From Galaxea fascicularis (lineage: Eukaryota > Cnidaria > Anthozoa > Scleractinia > Euphylliidae): a DNA stretch of 64,000 nt. A program made the position numbers and the translations under genes. Numbering within the stretch: the stretch's first letter is position 1; each line of letters starts with the position of its first letter. The notes below the pieces were generated by a model that saw only the letters and a list, made by a program, of their open reading frames with translations, was not told where the DNA came from and ran no database searches. Below are positions 26,701 to 38,020 of the stretch, piece after piece. Where the stretch lies: assembly GCA_948470475.1 (NCBI GenBank), contig OX419347.1, positions 16,989,175-17,053,174 on the forward strand. Reading direction: 5' to 3'.

Positions 26701-29700
26701 ATCGAAACCACCCCACAGAAGATTTCAATTGTAACTCCACGTGACCACGTGTGATGCGCGCGGGTGATAAAGATACATCACCATTAATCCTTGTATACGG
26801 TGGTTGGAGTTTCATTTGCAATCAGATTCCCAGACTTTTATCTTGTGCCTGACATGGAATTTTTTTTTTGCTCTTCCCTCACTTTCGCTGACAATGGCAA
26901 TTCTATTTCTCTCGTAACTTAGAGAATATTGAGGCGTTGAAATTAAAATATCAAGGGTAAAAAAACTCCAAATCAGGTCAATGGATTGAGATTTCAGACT
27001 AAATCTGCTTATCATGTCATGTAATCCAGCGATCGCGTCACCATAGTTTTGCAAATTGTCGTCCTCGATGATCCCTCTTGAATATGTCACTTTCTTCCAA
27101 ACCGTTCAGATGTACGTACTATATTACGGATATTTTTCATAAAAAAAAAAGGTATAAAAAATTCACCAATGTTTAAAACAGAACTGAAAACATGAAAGTT
27201 GCCAGGGCAAGCAAGGAACTCGCTCAAATACATGTTACACCAAACTGCTTCCCGATTAAAATCAAAACAAATTCGCAAAATTTGGTGTTTCTCTTTAATG
27301 CCAAAAAGGTTCAGAAAAATGTGCTACAGTACACGCGGGCCACGCTCGCCCCCATTCAGGCCAAGTAAGGTTAAATGCCATCTCTACTTCATCTTGTCTA
27401 AGTACCTGCATCTTGGAGAAGTTCTAAAAGTCTCTTTTTAACTTTTGCTAAGTTGGGTCTCCTGCCAATCTGTCGTGTGCAACAATGAAAAATCAGTTCA
27501 TATTCTTCCTGCTGAAAGCACTGCTCAGGAGGCAAGACGTTTGTACGGCGTTTGGTAACCTTGGAAACGACAACAAAACAAAACAGTGGTTTAAGATCCT
27601 TTTTGCATTTTCAAAATAGCACAACTTAGCATCATCCCGGCGCCATGCCGCTATTGTAATTACCCCTTTTGTCGTTCCGTTTATAGAACGCCTCAGTTTT
27701 TATTGCGTATATACAGCAATAAATCAAAAGAACGAAAAAAGGAAGACAAAAAGATAGAAATAAGATACTTACATGGGAAATCACGTCTTCATCATCCGAG
27801 AGGTCTCTGTATGGAAGGCACCCATAAGTGAGCACCTCGTATATCAGCACTCCCAAGGCCCAAACGTCGGACGCGGTCGAGTAGCGGCGTTCCTTTAAAG
27901 ACTCTGGCGCTTTCCACCTGCAGGGAAGGTCCTCGTCAGTAGATGGGCTTACATACTCAAGAGTACCACAATCGGTGTAGGAGTAATCGTACTCCGAAGA
28001 TACTGCTGCTGCTACAAAGAAGAAGTGAAAGAACAAAAACTGTGGTTTATAAGAAAACAAAGTTCTTTGTACTTAAAAATCTAGCTTGAATTGACAATTT
28101 TAAGAACTGATATATGTTTGCTTTCAATCCTCAAAATCTAATTTTTCATCTTAACGCCAATACAACATCAAGCAACTGAACAGGTAATGAGAATATATGC
28201 AATTGTCAGCTAGGTATCTAACAGTAGCACCAAATTTTCAGAGCTGACATTAAAAGACCTTTATGGCTGCCTATGAGGGGGAAGGAGAAAGGGTGAACAA
28301 ACTGTCCAGGCTGTCTTTGAAAATTCATGTCTTTTTTTTTTTCATCGTTTAAATTTATCTGGCAAACAATTTGGTATAACATTTAGATTTTGACGTGATT
28401 TCATGTTTCCATGGCAACAGAATTTCATTTATTATCGCAATAAATGCATTTCTCTATGATTATTGGATTGCATTGGTTTGGATCGGATTGGATTGAAAAG
28501 TCGGACCGGTATGTTGGAAATGTCCACATATTGAAAGTCAGTGCGAGTGCACGAACAAAGGGTTGAAGAGGGCTTTAGGGTTATATAATAGTTTGACCCA
28601 CCATTTATTTCTGGTACTTACCTTTACCAGATGAGCCTTTACGAAGCTGTTTCAAGGCATGAAGGCCACTTAACTTTGCGACATAATCGTCTCCGACAAG
28701 GACGTTCTTCGCCATAACAGCGCGATGCACCAAATCCAATTTTTCCAAGTAAAGAAGAGCGTCAGTTATGCCAATAAGCAGCTTGAAAAGATGGATTGGT
28801 TGTAGACGCGGTTTTGTAATCCGAGACTTCCGAACAAATTGCAGCATGTCACGGTCTCTTTCATATTCGGTGATGAGATGGTACGGCAAGCTTTCCGTGT
28901 TGTAACCAAGAAGAACAGGGAAGTTTGGATGCTGACCTTCGTTTAATCGACTCATGTGGTAGGCTTCACGAATGAGCCGTTCTCTGGCGGGGAATGTTGG
29001 ATCTTCTTCTAACAGATGTTCCAGCTTTACCGTAAGGATTTTGACAGCTACCTGTTAAGGGACATTCAGTCTTGTGGTTTAGTTACAAGATATCGTTATG
29101 CAACGCTCGCAGTTATTGGTCGACAACGTGTTGAATAATAATGCATGTTAGTTTATGAAACAGTGGATAGCGTTCTTCGCGCGCTCCGATTGGCTACTCA
29201 AACTAGGGATAGCAAGTGCTATTCACTTTCGAACACTCGCGGAAAAATCTTTATTGATGACAGGAATAAATGAGTTCAAAATCATCATTTTATCTCACTG
29301 TTTTAGTATATTGCTGGTTTTCAAGTGACGGCATGGCGTCCATGTTGTTGCTAAAGAATAATAGCCTGTCTCTCTCCTGGGACTCAACTTTATTTTTGTG
29401 GCCGCCTTGTCACCTGGTTGAAAAACAGTTATTTACCTCGGTGTCGGTGGCCAGTGGTGGTAAATATCGACCACTAGTCACCTCCACTTCGGTGAATAAT
29501 TGTTAATTATCATTCAACATATGATAAATAATGACAAAATATGGTCATGGCGCTCTCAATATTCGCTGTGCGCACTCAACAGATATCCTGCGATATACGT
29601 AATTTTGTGCTTCGCGGAGAAAAACGGTGGTTTTTCCAGCTTTTTTGCAGTAAACTCTGTGAATCGTACTTTGTTGTCAGAGTGCTGAAGAACAAAACAT

Positions 29701-30862
29701 GCAGCTATCCTGTTTAATAACAGGATAGCTAGATTTTGCAGGGTAATTCTAAGTATACCACTCAAAGCATTGCATAGCTAACAAGGTTTGATTGGACAGC
29801 CGCACTTTTCAATCACTTTAATGAAATGGCGTAAATATTACAAAAATAACAACCAACCTTTCCTCTCTGAAACATGCCGCGGTTGATGAAGCCATTGGAG
29901 GTTTGGGCAATAGTAGTGTTGTCGATCTTCAGTGTCTGATTTCGGTAAATTGAGGCCAAATGTTCTGTGTGGAGGTCTGCACTGAGGGCTTTCTCCTTGT
30001 TCCCTGACATAAAGTGGATCAACAACGTTCTGACTTTTGCGTCAGGACAAAACAACACCTCTGATAGGCTACGCTCCAGTAGCACTCTGCATTTGGAAGT
30101 TTTTTTAGCTTTTGGGTCTTTCAGAAGATTGACTAAACAGCATCCTGCCTCGAGCATTATTTCTGTTTGGCAAGGAAACAGAAAAAGACATGTAGCCCCG
30201 TAAACATGCTAGAAAACATTGTTCCATGGAATGAGCTAATCTCCTTATAATGGTTGACTTCGTCTCTATGTTCCGTCTTAGTTCAGTTCACATCAGTGTG
30301 TGTTTAAAACGTTTCGAGGATATGGAATGGTTTTGATTGAATCAGTCAGTTTCAATTCTGGCTTCAGTACTTAATACATTTAATATACCTATTCATTGAC
30401 GGATGGGCGTCTTTGCTTTGCACTGCAACATCTGATTAAGAAACATCGATGTACGTGCTTGAAATGGTGTCAACTTCCTATTTTATAGGATATGGGGATT
30501 GGATTCATACAGAGGTGAACACAACATTAAATCGCATCACCTTCCGTTGAGTTGTTCTTGGCGATGTCAACCAGTATGGACGATACTAAGAGACAAAATC
30601 TCCAGTCGTCCCCACCGCCTCCGTTTAGGTAATTTTCAATGATTAGCCTGATCAGTTTGATGGCTTGTCTCTCAGTCTCCATTTGTGGTTTGGGGCGTTC
30701 GCTGTGAACCTACACCATATCAAACAGAAGACCTCCTTAGGCCATGATGTCATATCAAATGGTTTGACCTTTCTTTTTCTTTGAATCACTTATAAATCGG
30801 GAAAATTAATGGGAAACTATTTGGTAGAAATGAGACTACTCACTGCGCTTCTTTAATAATAA

Positions 30863-30917
<55 letters not shown>

Positions 30918-33900
30918 TGCAAGTCAACAATTAATTATAATTATTATAATTAAAGAGTGTGAATATATGAAAGCCCAATATATTTAAACTGCGGATGATC
31001 ATAAATCGTTACTCTTATGCCAAAAGCTTATATGTTTTCACGCGCAAGACTTTCGTTGACAAGTACCATCTATTCGGTCAAGTCCTATAAAGGGTTGGAC
31101 ATTCGACCTTACTTTGGTACGTTGGCCCACTATATGTCATTTCTGTGTCCCTAACGTAGAAGAAAATTCTAGATTTGAAAATGACTGCAACTTGCCTTTC
31201 CGTGTAAATGGATAAGGATATAGTGAACGTTGATCCACCTTGTGCTTGCAAACATTTTGCTCATCTTTCCCTTTTGAAGTTCTTTGAGGACTTGGAGATC
31301 TTTGCTATCCTTTTTCGGATCTTTTAAGTAATCTTGGCTCTCTTGCAGAAAGCTCCTTAGTTTCGAAGTTTCTAACTCCTTGGGCGTTTTAAGAAGGTAA
31401 GAAATAGTCTCTATGATGAATTCCATCGAATATCGAAAAGCATCGCTATTTCTGTTTTTGACCTCCTTACAGAATCTGGCAATCTTCTCCTGAAACATTT
31501 TTAGACCCTGTCCTAAATCTAGGGTTGGTGACTCTGGCTGCTGAACTTTTTGTAATAACTGCAGTGACAGAATGTGGCTGTAAACATTCAGTTTCAGGTG
31601 TCGTTCAGAACAATGTTGATCCTTTCCAAATATCCCCTCAGGTGGGAATATTGATGACCTTAAGATATTTTCAACAATCGGCAAGTTTCCACTGCCGCCT
31701 CCGAAATTATCTTTGAAGAGAAGATGATGGAGCAGTTGAAGGGCTTGTCTGACCACAATATCACTGTTTCTGCTGCAGCTAATTTTGGCAAGAATCTTGT
31801 ACACTTCTCCGTTGCAACATTGTCCCCATGATTGTTCGAGACTGGGAAGAATTTTTAGAAGGATGAAATCTTCTCTTTGCTCCTTGCATACACCAGAAGA
31901 TGTGTCTAATTTTTCAATGAACTGGTCTAAGTTCTGAAGAACTGATTCGATCGACCACTGGCGTTTCTCAATTCCTAAAAATTCTAAGCAAAAATACAAT
32001 TGTTTTAACCTTGAATGTTTTTTTCTGGCAATTAAAGCTTCCCATATGTACATATCCAAGTGACCTGTTCTCTCAGTTAGTGCTATCAAAACTGTTTCTT
32101 GATATTGGTCAACGTAGTCGAAATTGGAAAAAAGGTACAACTTTTTCGTGAAAGCAAGGCTCACCTAGAGTGGCAACGAGAAGCTGGCGTTCTTAAACGA
32201 TGATAATGATATTTATGATAATGACGGTGATAATGACGTTGACGATGATGATGACGATTATGATGATGATGACTACACAAGATCTCGTTTGTTTACCTTT
32301 TTTTCTAAGAATTCCTTTACCATGCCTGGGAATCCAGTTCTTCTGTGTCTCTTTACAATGCTCTTTGAAGGAGCTTTTTCTGCAATAATCTTCATAATTA
32401 AGATTACTGGACCCGGCTGGAGGGCAGTCACTGGGCAGCTTCTGTTTTCCGCCACCTGAGAGGAAGAGACCACGTAATAGAACTACAAATCATGTGACCA
32501 GACACCGATCATTAGAGCTAATCAAGCTCTTAGGTATCATTTCTTTGACGCCCTGTCCTCGTAGAGTAGGGCCAACAGTCACGCGACTGTTAGTTTCCAT
32601 AGTCAATTGAAGCTTTATAGGGACAGGAGGTCAGCCCATCGCTCAGGCTTCACCCAACCCGTAGATGAGAAGTAGGGCAAACATCAGCACTTACAACTAC
32701 GCTCCCAACTGTTTGCGATCGGCATGTGGGTTGCTTTATGTCATGTGTAGAGGCAGACTTGGCCAACAGCTTAATGCCAGTGACCAATGACACGATCATG
32801 TGACCTAAAGCAGTACACAGCCAGCATAATAAGGGATAAGGAACAAACCTTTGCTCCAACTACAAAGCCAAAATACCACGCAATGTTAAGAGGTTTCTCA
32901 ATAACGTTTTGGACGGAGACTGAAACCTTTTAATCACAACCTTTTCTATTATATTCCTACAACTGCCTCGCATAATGCATTAGAGAGGCGGTCGTTTATA
33001 GTTAACTTTTTTAGTTTTGAATTGAGATTAACAAACCTCTGAAATCTGTTAAGAGCACGAAATTCGTTCAGTGAATTTAGAATGGAGGATAGAGACTTGT
33101 GAAGTGCTCCACAAAGCATGACATACCTTTTTTACGGATCTTTGCATTTCCACCTCCACTGATAGCTATGTTTCCCCTGACGTGGGATACATGGATACTT
33201 GGTGCGGGTAGTTTGCTACTTTCGCCTGCAAAATGACATGTACATTGAGATAGAGCACACATGTTCTTCCTCCATCTGACTATAAATTGTCAAGCTTTGA
33301 AGACTCAATTCTCGCAAGAATGCAATGAGACAATGGTGGTTTTTACTTAGAATTAGCTACAACTGTTTGTCCTCTTTCCTGGAACTTAGATGATGAGTAT
33401 TACTTTTCTAGATTCTTACGTGGGTGCTAGGCTATCCTATATCGTACAAAACCAAACATATATAGAGTAAGAGAGAGCATTGCTGCTCCCTCAGGTTACG
33501 ATGTTGGTATATTTACCCTGCATAGACTGGCGAGGACTACTGCTGCAGATATTTATTCATCACATGATGCCAACATATAATGCATAAGAAGTATGAATAC
33601 TATACTATTAGAAATACTAATCTCTCTTGATAGGACGCGAATACTGTGCAAGGGACACCCAATGCAGATTGATGGGTATTGATGTTTCTTCCCCAAGCTT
33701 AATGAAATGTTGGTTCAATTACCAAGCTACCCTAGGGGTCACCCCAGGGTAAAGGAAAGCAGTGCATGTTTTATTAGACAGGCCTACACTGTGAGGTATA
33801 GACATGGTGACACTGGAAAGATTTCTGCCCCTTGCCCCTTCCCTCTGCGTCTTCTTCTCCCACTCTCTCCAGAGCATTGATGGATAGATTATTCCATTTT

Positions 33901-36629
33901 GACCAAAGGACTTACCGTTGCATGAAACATCTGTGGAGGAACTCTCACTGGAGCCTTCAAATAGAACCAGAAAAAAATGAGTTCAAGTTCAGAGAAACAT
34001 AAGTATGTTTTACAGCTAACAAAATGCTTTTTATGACTCTATAGTAATTAATGGTTCAATTCTTTGTGTTATCGTGGCCCCCACCCCCCTTCCCCCTCCC
34101 CGGCACGGGCATACCCCCGGGATTCGCAATTTTTTTCTTACTTGGCGGTCTATTCCCCACCCCCACCCCCTCCCCCCCACCCCCAGGCACACATAAAGTA
34201 ACAACGTTTTATATGAACAAAGTATACTACCTGTATAATATGATAAAAACATGAAGACTACTATTAATAAAAAAAAAAATGCAACAACACTAGAAGACAC
34301 AACTATGTTAAAGCAGAAGCCGAGTTTTCCATCATATTAAAATTACGTTTCAAAGTGCTTCTGAGTCAAGGTTATTGGTTTGCTCCGGAATTTTCCGCTA
34401 AAAATCAAGCTCAGTCTAGCCATTCAGGGGGAGAAAGTTCGAGGACTTTCGGAGAATGCGAGCCGCCATTTTTTCTGCTTTTCATGATCAGCAGTAAGAC
34501 TCCCTGTATTATCCTTACTAATGTATGTTTCAAATGGTAACGGGAAAAACAAAACACCAACCCCTACCCCAACGGAAATTTTTGTTTGTTGACCGCGCTA
34601 GACTGGGAATTCTACGCGACGTCACTTTGATCCGTTCTTATTCCAGTCAAAGCACTTACCCGAAAGCTCTGTGGCAGTTTCGGAATTGTCAGTGGAACCT
34701 AAAATGGAAGGGAAAGCGTTTTCAGCTAAAATACAAGGATGCAGGCGTGTTCTACAGTTTAACTCTAAAAATAAAAATGTTAATCACTGATAGAAGGGTC
34801 TCAACGGGGGAGGGGGGAACTAACAGTTAACCCTATTGAGACCCTCTGATGGAAGTAATGGCCAGTTTGTTTTATGTAGCAGTTTGGACGTCCCCCAGGC
34901 ATAAATAACGCCTTTTCCCACGAAGTTTTGTCAAGCTCGCCAGTACGTACTAAAGGTTATGACTCTCTTTAATGCTGTGAATTTCAAATACATTTCAGAT
35001 TAAATAACAAACTTGATTTGATCAGACTTGAATGTCCCTGTCGGTCAACCCCTTGGAACTCTCAGGCGACTGGTTTATTCAAGTGTAGCAAATTCACCAC
35101 ATAAGACAAATTTTGAGGGCGTCTATTATTACTGTAGTACTTCAAATCTTTAATTCAAACCTTCGATTGGCCCGGAACAGTAGCCAAAAGTAAAACATTT
35201 TATACATTTTTTTGTGCCGTCGTTTCCGTTCTATTTTGTTTTCGCTTTTAGAAATTTTGGCAGTCTCGGAGTTCATATACCGTGATAAACCTGACATGAT
35301 TAATTAAGAAATGAGCACAAACAAAGACAGGAGTACTACTAAAAAGGGACAATTCCCGCTTCAGGGTTGCCAGGTCACCCCGACGGAAAGATTTTTTTCC
35401 TAACTTCCGTTACTGGACTGTGAGTCTTTTTTAACCTTAGTTTTCTTTAGCAATCACAAAATGCTTAGAAATTTCTGCTAAGACGACAAGTATGCTATTA
35501 TTTATTTGTATTAATACTAGCATCAGATCAAAAAGTCAACTATACGTCATCCTCTTTTGGCAATGACATGACAGTCCGTGAAAACAGGAAGTTTATTCAA
35601 ATAAAGGCGTTACGAGATATTTCCCTTTTCACGGAACACTGCATCACTAAGGACTATATGCTGTAATTGTAGCTAATGGAGGTCATCGATTATGCAAACC
35701 AATTATTGTCTTTTTGATGAAAATGTGAGCACTTAGGTAATATTCAAATGAATACACACAAAAAGAGTTCTATATCAGAATGTGTCAATTTCGCCTTGTT
35801 TGATAATTGTTAGGGTTATGGACCATTTTGACTCACCACGCTACGACTGAATCATAAGTGACTTTATAGCCGTTGTTTAAGCTGGTTATGTCTTTCACAT
35901 CTTGCATTAATGCACTGATATCACTGAGTTCAAACCTCTCTGTCTCCTAAATTTCATGGTATAATTTCCATCATGGTGGCCGCGCCCTAATTAGAGAGCT
36001 TGTTCTGAATTCATGTCTATCAGAACCGGGTACATTGGTCATAATTTGGTACAGGAAGCTCAGTATGATTGCTTATAAGAGAGTAATTTTATTTGTCAAC
36101 TTCACTGCTTAAGATCAGCATCCAGTACTAAATGGCTGTGTACATACTGACTCCGATTTTGTGCGCGACTGAGTGATAGCTAGCTTGCGATAAAGATCAT
36201 GACAACCTTTTTCAATCACGGTTAGTAAATCTAGGACTTACATAGTGAAATCCGTTGAACGTTGCAGTAATTTCAATAACAAAGTAGAACCATTGTACGT
36301 ACTACGTAGCCTCGACTTACCTGGGTACACTCCACAAGGTTGCTAAATTCACTCTCGAGGTTTGCACATAATTAAATATTAAACCGTCTTCAAGTAGCAG
36401 CGTAATATATTGCCCTAGTGCAGTAGCGCGACAAAACCACGACGTGCAAACGCTTGTTGCATGATACTGCGGTATCAGCTGTATTAGCGCTCGAACAGCT
36501 AAGTGCTGATGCACTTTCTACTGACAGTACCCTGCGCTTTCTCAGTCAATGCTCGCGTCCATTGGTGAGAAACAGATCAGAACAAAGTTTAAAGAAATTT
36601 GTGAGAATGAATGACTTACCAGACGACAT
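20776..36629 (-). CDS. Tandem tyrosine-kinase-like pseudokinase protein with repeat tail, 18 exons, 1907 aa
   Basis: Not a recognised named gene. Exons 5' to 3': 36629-36620, 34698-34660, 33954-33916, 33225-33127, 32455-32297, 31974-31196, 30709-30541, 30162-29858, 29051-28622, 28011-27773, 27559-27406, 26658-26597, 26130-25993, 25360-25181, 24470-24361, 24005-23849, 23677-23532, 23284-20776; phases agree throughout. Residues 1-115 are Ser/Thr-rich with RKKG-ended modules. Residues 116-430 are mostly helical. Kinase-like domain 1 (about 500-807) keeps VAVK (Lys537), the alpha-C Glu562 and the APE/DVW region, but HRD is HRA (642-644) and DFG is GLH. Domain 2 (about 808-1072) has no clear glycine loop or beta-3 Lys; HRD is HGN (919-921) and DFG is ALG, while SAPE, DVWAYG and EQRP remain. 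The tail (1072-1907) carries three 87-aa repeats and many tyrosine motifs. No signal peptide or membrane segment is seen. Role inferred: catalytically dead signalling scaffold. The kinase and tail exons are secure; the first three small exons rest on phase and splice signals. Confidence 0.8.
22022..22804 (-). repeat. Three in-frame 261-bp tandem repeats in the pseudokinase tail
   Basis: Copies begin at 22022, 22283 and 22544, exactly 261 bp (87 codons) apart, nearly identical by eye. They encode about residues 1232-1493. Each copy carries a [12 protein letters not shown] motif (FYEFIPEP in the last copy), a SYT-PENM motif and a PYA[NS]V-type motif in the first two. A length divisible by three and few differences indicate recent in-frame amplification. 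Weaker, older relatives of the unit continue toward the C-terminus. Confidence 0.95.
25570..25680. repeat. GGATGGATGG-type minisatellite in an intron
   Basis: Imperfect units of ggatggatg / gggtggatgg run through this stretch, inside the intron at 25361-25992 of the pseudokinase gene. Confidence 0.8.
30866..30917. repeat. (AAT)n microsatellite
   Basis: About 17 consecutive aat/taa units in the intron at 30710-31195 of the pseudokinase gene. Confidence 0.95.
31194..31195 (-). other. GC-type splice donor
   Basis: The end of the largest helical-domain exon reads AAG followed by GCAAGT on the minus strand. This is the usual context of a GC-AG intron. The paralogous exon on the plus strand ends at the same codon (HLHEK) with an ordinary GT (63391), which supports the boundary. 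Confidence 0.75.
32198..32273. repeat. (GAT)n-type microsatellite
   Basis: Imperfect gatgat/gataat units in the intron at 31975-32296. The open frame overlapping this point on the minus strand (up to 32164) is intronic read-through, because the true acceptor lies at 31975-31976. Confidence 0.8.
34565..34630 (+). repeat. Dispersed repeat, copy 2
   Basis: This is the diverged copy of 19551-19610 and shares acgg-aattttt, ctagactgggaattct and gcgac in the same order and spacing. It sits in a 5' intron region of the pseudokinase gene, just downstream of exon 2. Confidence 0.5.
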
Positions 36630-37222
36630 TGCAACAGGTAGGCTTGCCACGAAAGCTACAGGACAGCTGGGTAGAGGTTAGTGTAGCTCCTTTTAAATCG
36701 AATTGGGAAACCCCCCTGTGTGACTGGCATTCCTTAACATTAGATCACTTTTTCAAAATAATACACCGTCGGCTTGCGCCGTTAGTCAGTAACTGCGGTT
36801 CAGTGATAACAACTCAAATCTCAATCCGAAGCTGCCAGTTGTTATCACTCACCGTTACTTGTGTGGTTATTTGATTAATTTGAACCGTTCATTTTTTTGC
36901 ATTTGGTTCGGTCTTGACTGCAATATTGGACACGACAGTATTCGACTGCTAAATTTGCATAATATATAGACTACAATAGGCTGTCATTGCCCCGGGGTCA
37001 TCGCACGTTTACACAGTAATTCAGTTATTCTGATATAGCATTCCCTACACCAGAAACCCGGTCTAAACTTTCGATTCCTTTGTTTTATTTTCAAGTTTTT
37101 ATTTGGGGGACGAGGGGGAGGGGGTCGGGGGGTTTGGGCTGATACCGCACCAAAACCCATCACAGATGTTCAACACAGGATCAACAAAAAGTAAAAAAAA
37201 GAAAGTACCGTAATTATCTTAC

Positions 37223-37324
37223 TCCAATTATCGACACAACCTTGAATTTGAACTGGTGCCGATTTGACGTCGCTGCTCGAAGAAGACGGCAAAGAAATGT
37301 ACTCATTACAGTGGTTTTCAGCAA
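37223..37324 (-). other. Possible alternative 5' exon of the pseudokinase gene
   Basis: On the minus strand an AG acceptor (37325-37326) and a GTAAG donor (37221-37222) bracket 102 nt that are open in phase 1-1, the phase class of the gene's other 5' exons. The encoded peptide contains EYISLPSSSSSD and APVQIQGCVDNW and is Ser-rich like exons 2-3. It could splice to exon 2 at 34698, bypassing the MSSG exon, but I found no initiating exon upstream. It may be a chance ORF. Confidence 0.25.
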
Positions 37325-37720
37325 CTGTCGAAAGAACGAAAACCCAAACCAATCGTTAATTCCTTGCACGAACCTCCTGCGCTTGGCAGCGGCGTTATGC
37401 AATTCCTTCCAATTCTGATTGGCTCATTGCGCTAAAATTGCTAGTTTGGTCCAGTGCATGTTGGCCAGAGTCACTGCCTTGGATTTTGTTTTTATATATT
37501 TAATTGACAACTGCTCTAAACCTATTGATATTGCAGATAGGTGATGAGAATATAGTCTGAAATGTCAGCCGTCTCCTCTGATGAGAAAAAAGACAAACTC
37601 ATCTACGCGGTATACTGTTCCATTGAACACCAAATTCTCAGAACTAGCATTAATGTTATGTATACTAATGTTTGTTGGAGACAGTAAGGAGTTAGCCTGC
37701 AAACAGGCTCTCCATTTGGG

Positions 37721-37850
37721 TTATTCAGAGAGGGGTCGCGTCGATTTGTTCTTTTGTGGCGCGCGGTCAACTTTCTCTCGCCCGCCCCAATCCCCTTGCT
37801 TTGACCACACGCCATACAAGAGCAAATCGACGGGACCATCTCTCTGAATA
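37721..37850. mobile_element. MITE-like foldback element
   Basis: Arms 37721-37753 and 37818-37850 are imperfect reverse complements (about 33 bp; core caaatcgacg and ctctctgaata). The centre is a C-rich non-coding stretch. A small hairpin (gcctgcaaacaggc) lies just outside the left arm. It sits between the fork head gene and the pseudokinase gene. Confidence 0.6.
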
Positions 37851-38020
37851 TTACCAATTACGTCGCTCGTTTAGAAGTTTACAGCTACAGTTACATTAAA
37901 CTTAAATTTCAAATGATTACCAGGTTTTTAAACTGAAAACTATCATGCAGGTCCACTAACGCAAGAAGAATCTTCAGTTTTCACTTGTCAAATTACAAGT
38001 TGATATAGTCTTTCGGAAAG

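Noticed and set aside
29130..29760. Possible transposable element within the pseudokinase intron
   Set aside because: The sequence has a repeat-like character (cctcggtgtcgg, cacttcggtgaataattg), but no terminal repeats, target-site duplication or coding remnant could be defined.
31975..32164. N-terminal extension of the large helical exon (open frame up to 32164)
   Set aside because: The frame is open but the phase does not fit the preceding exon. An acceptor at 31975-31976 restores phase 1, and the paralogue's exon begins at the equivalent residue, so this part is intron.
32273..32473. Open frame beginning [10 protein letters not shown] on the minus strand
   Set aside because: Wrong frame. 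The phase-1 reading of the same exon gives a peptide ending KGILRKKG, matching the paralogue's KGIVVKKG.
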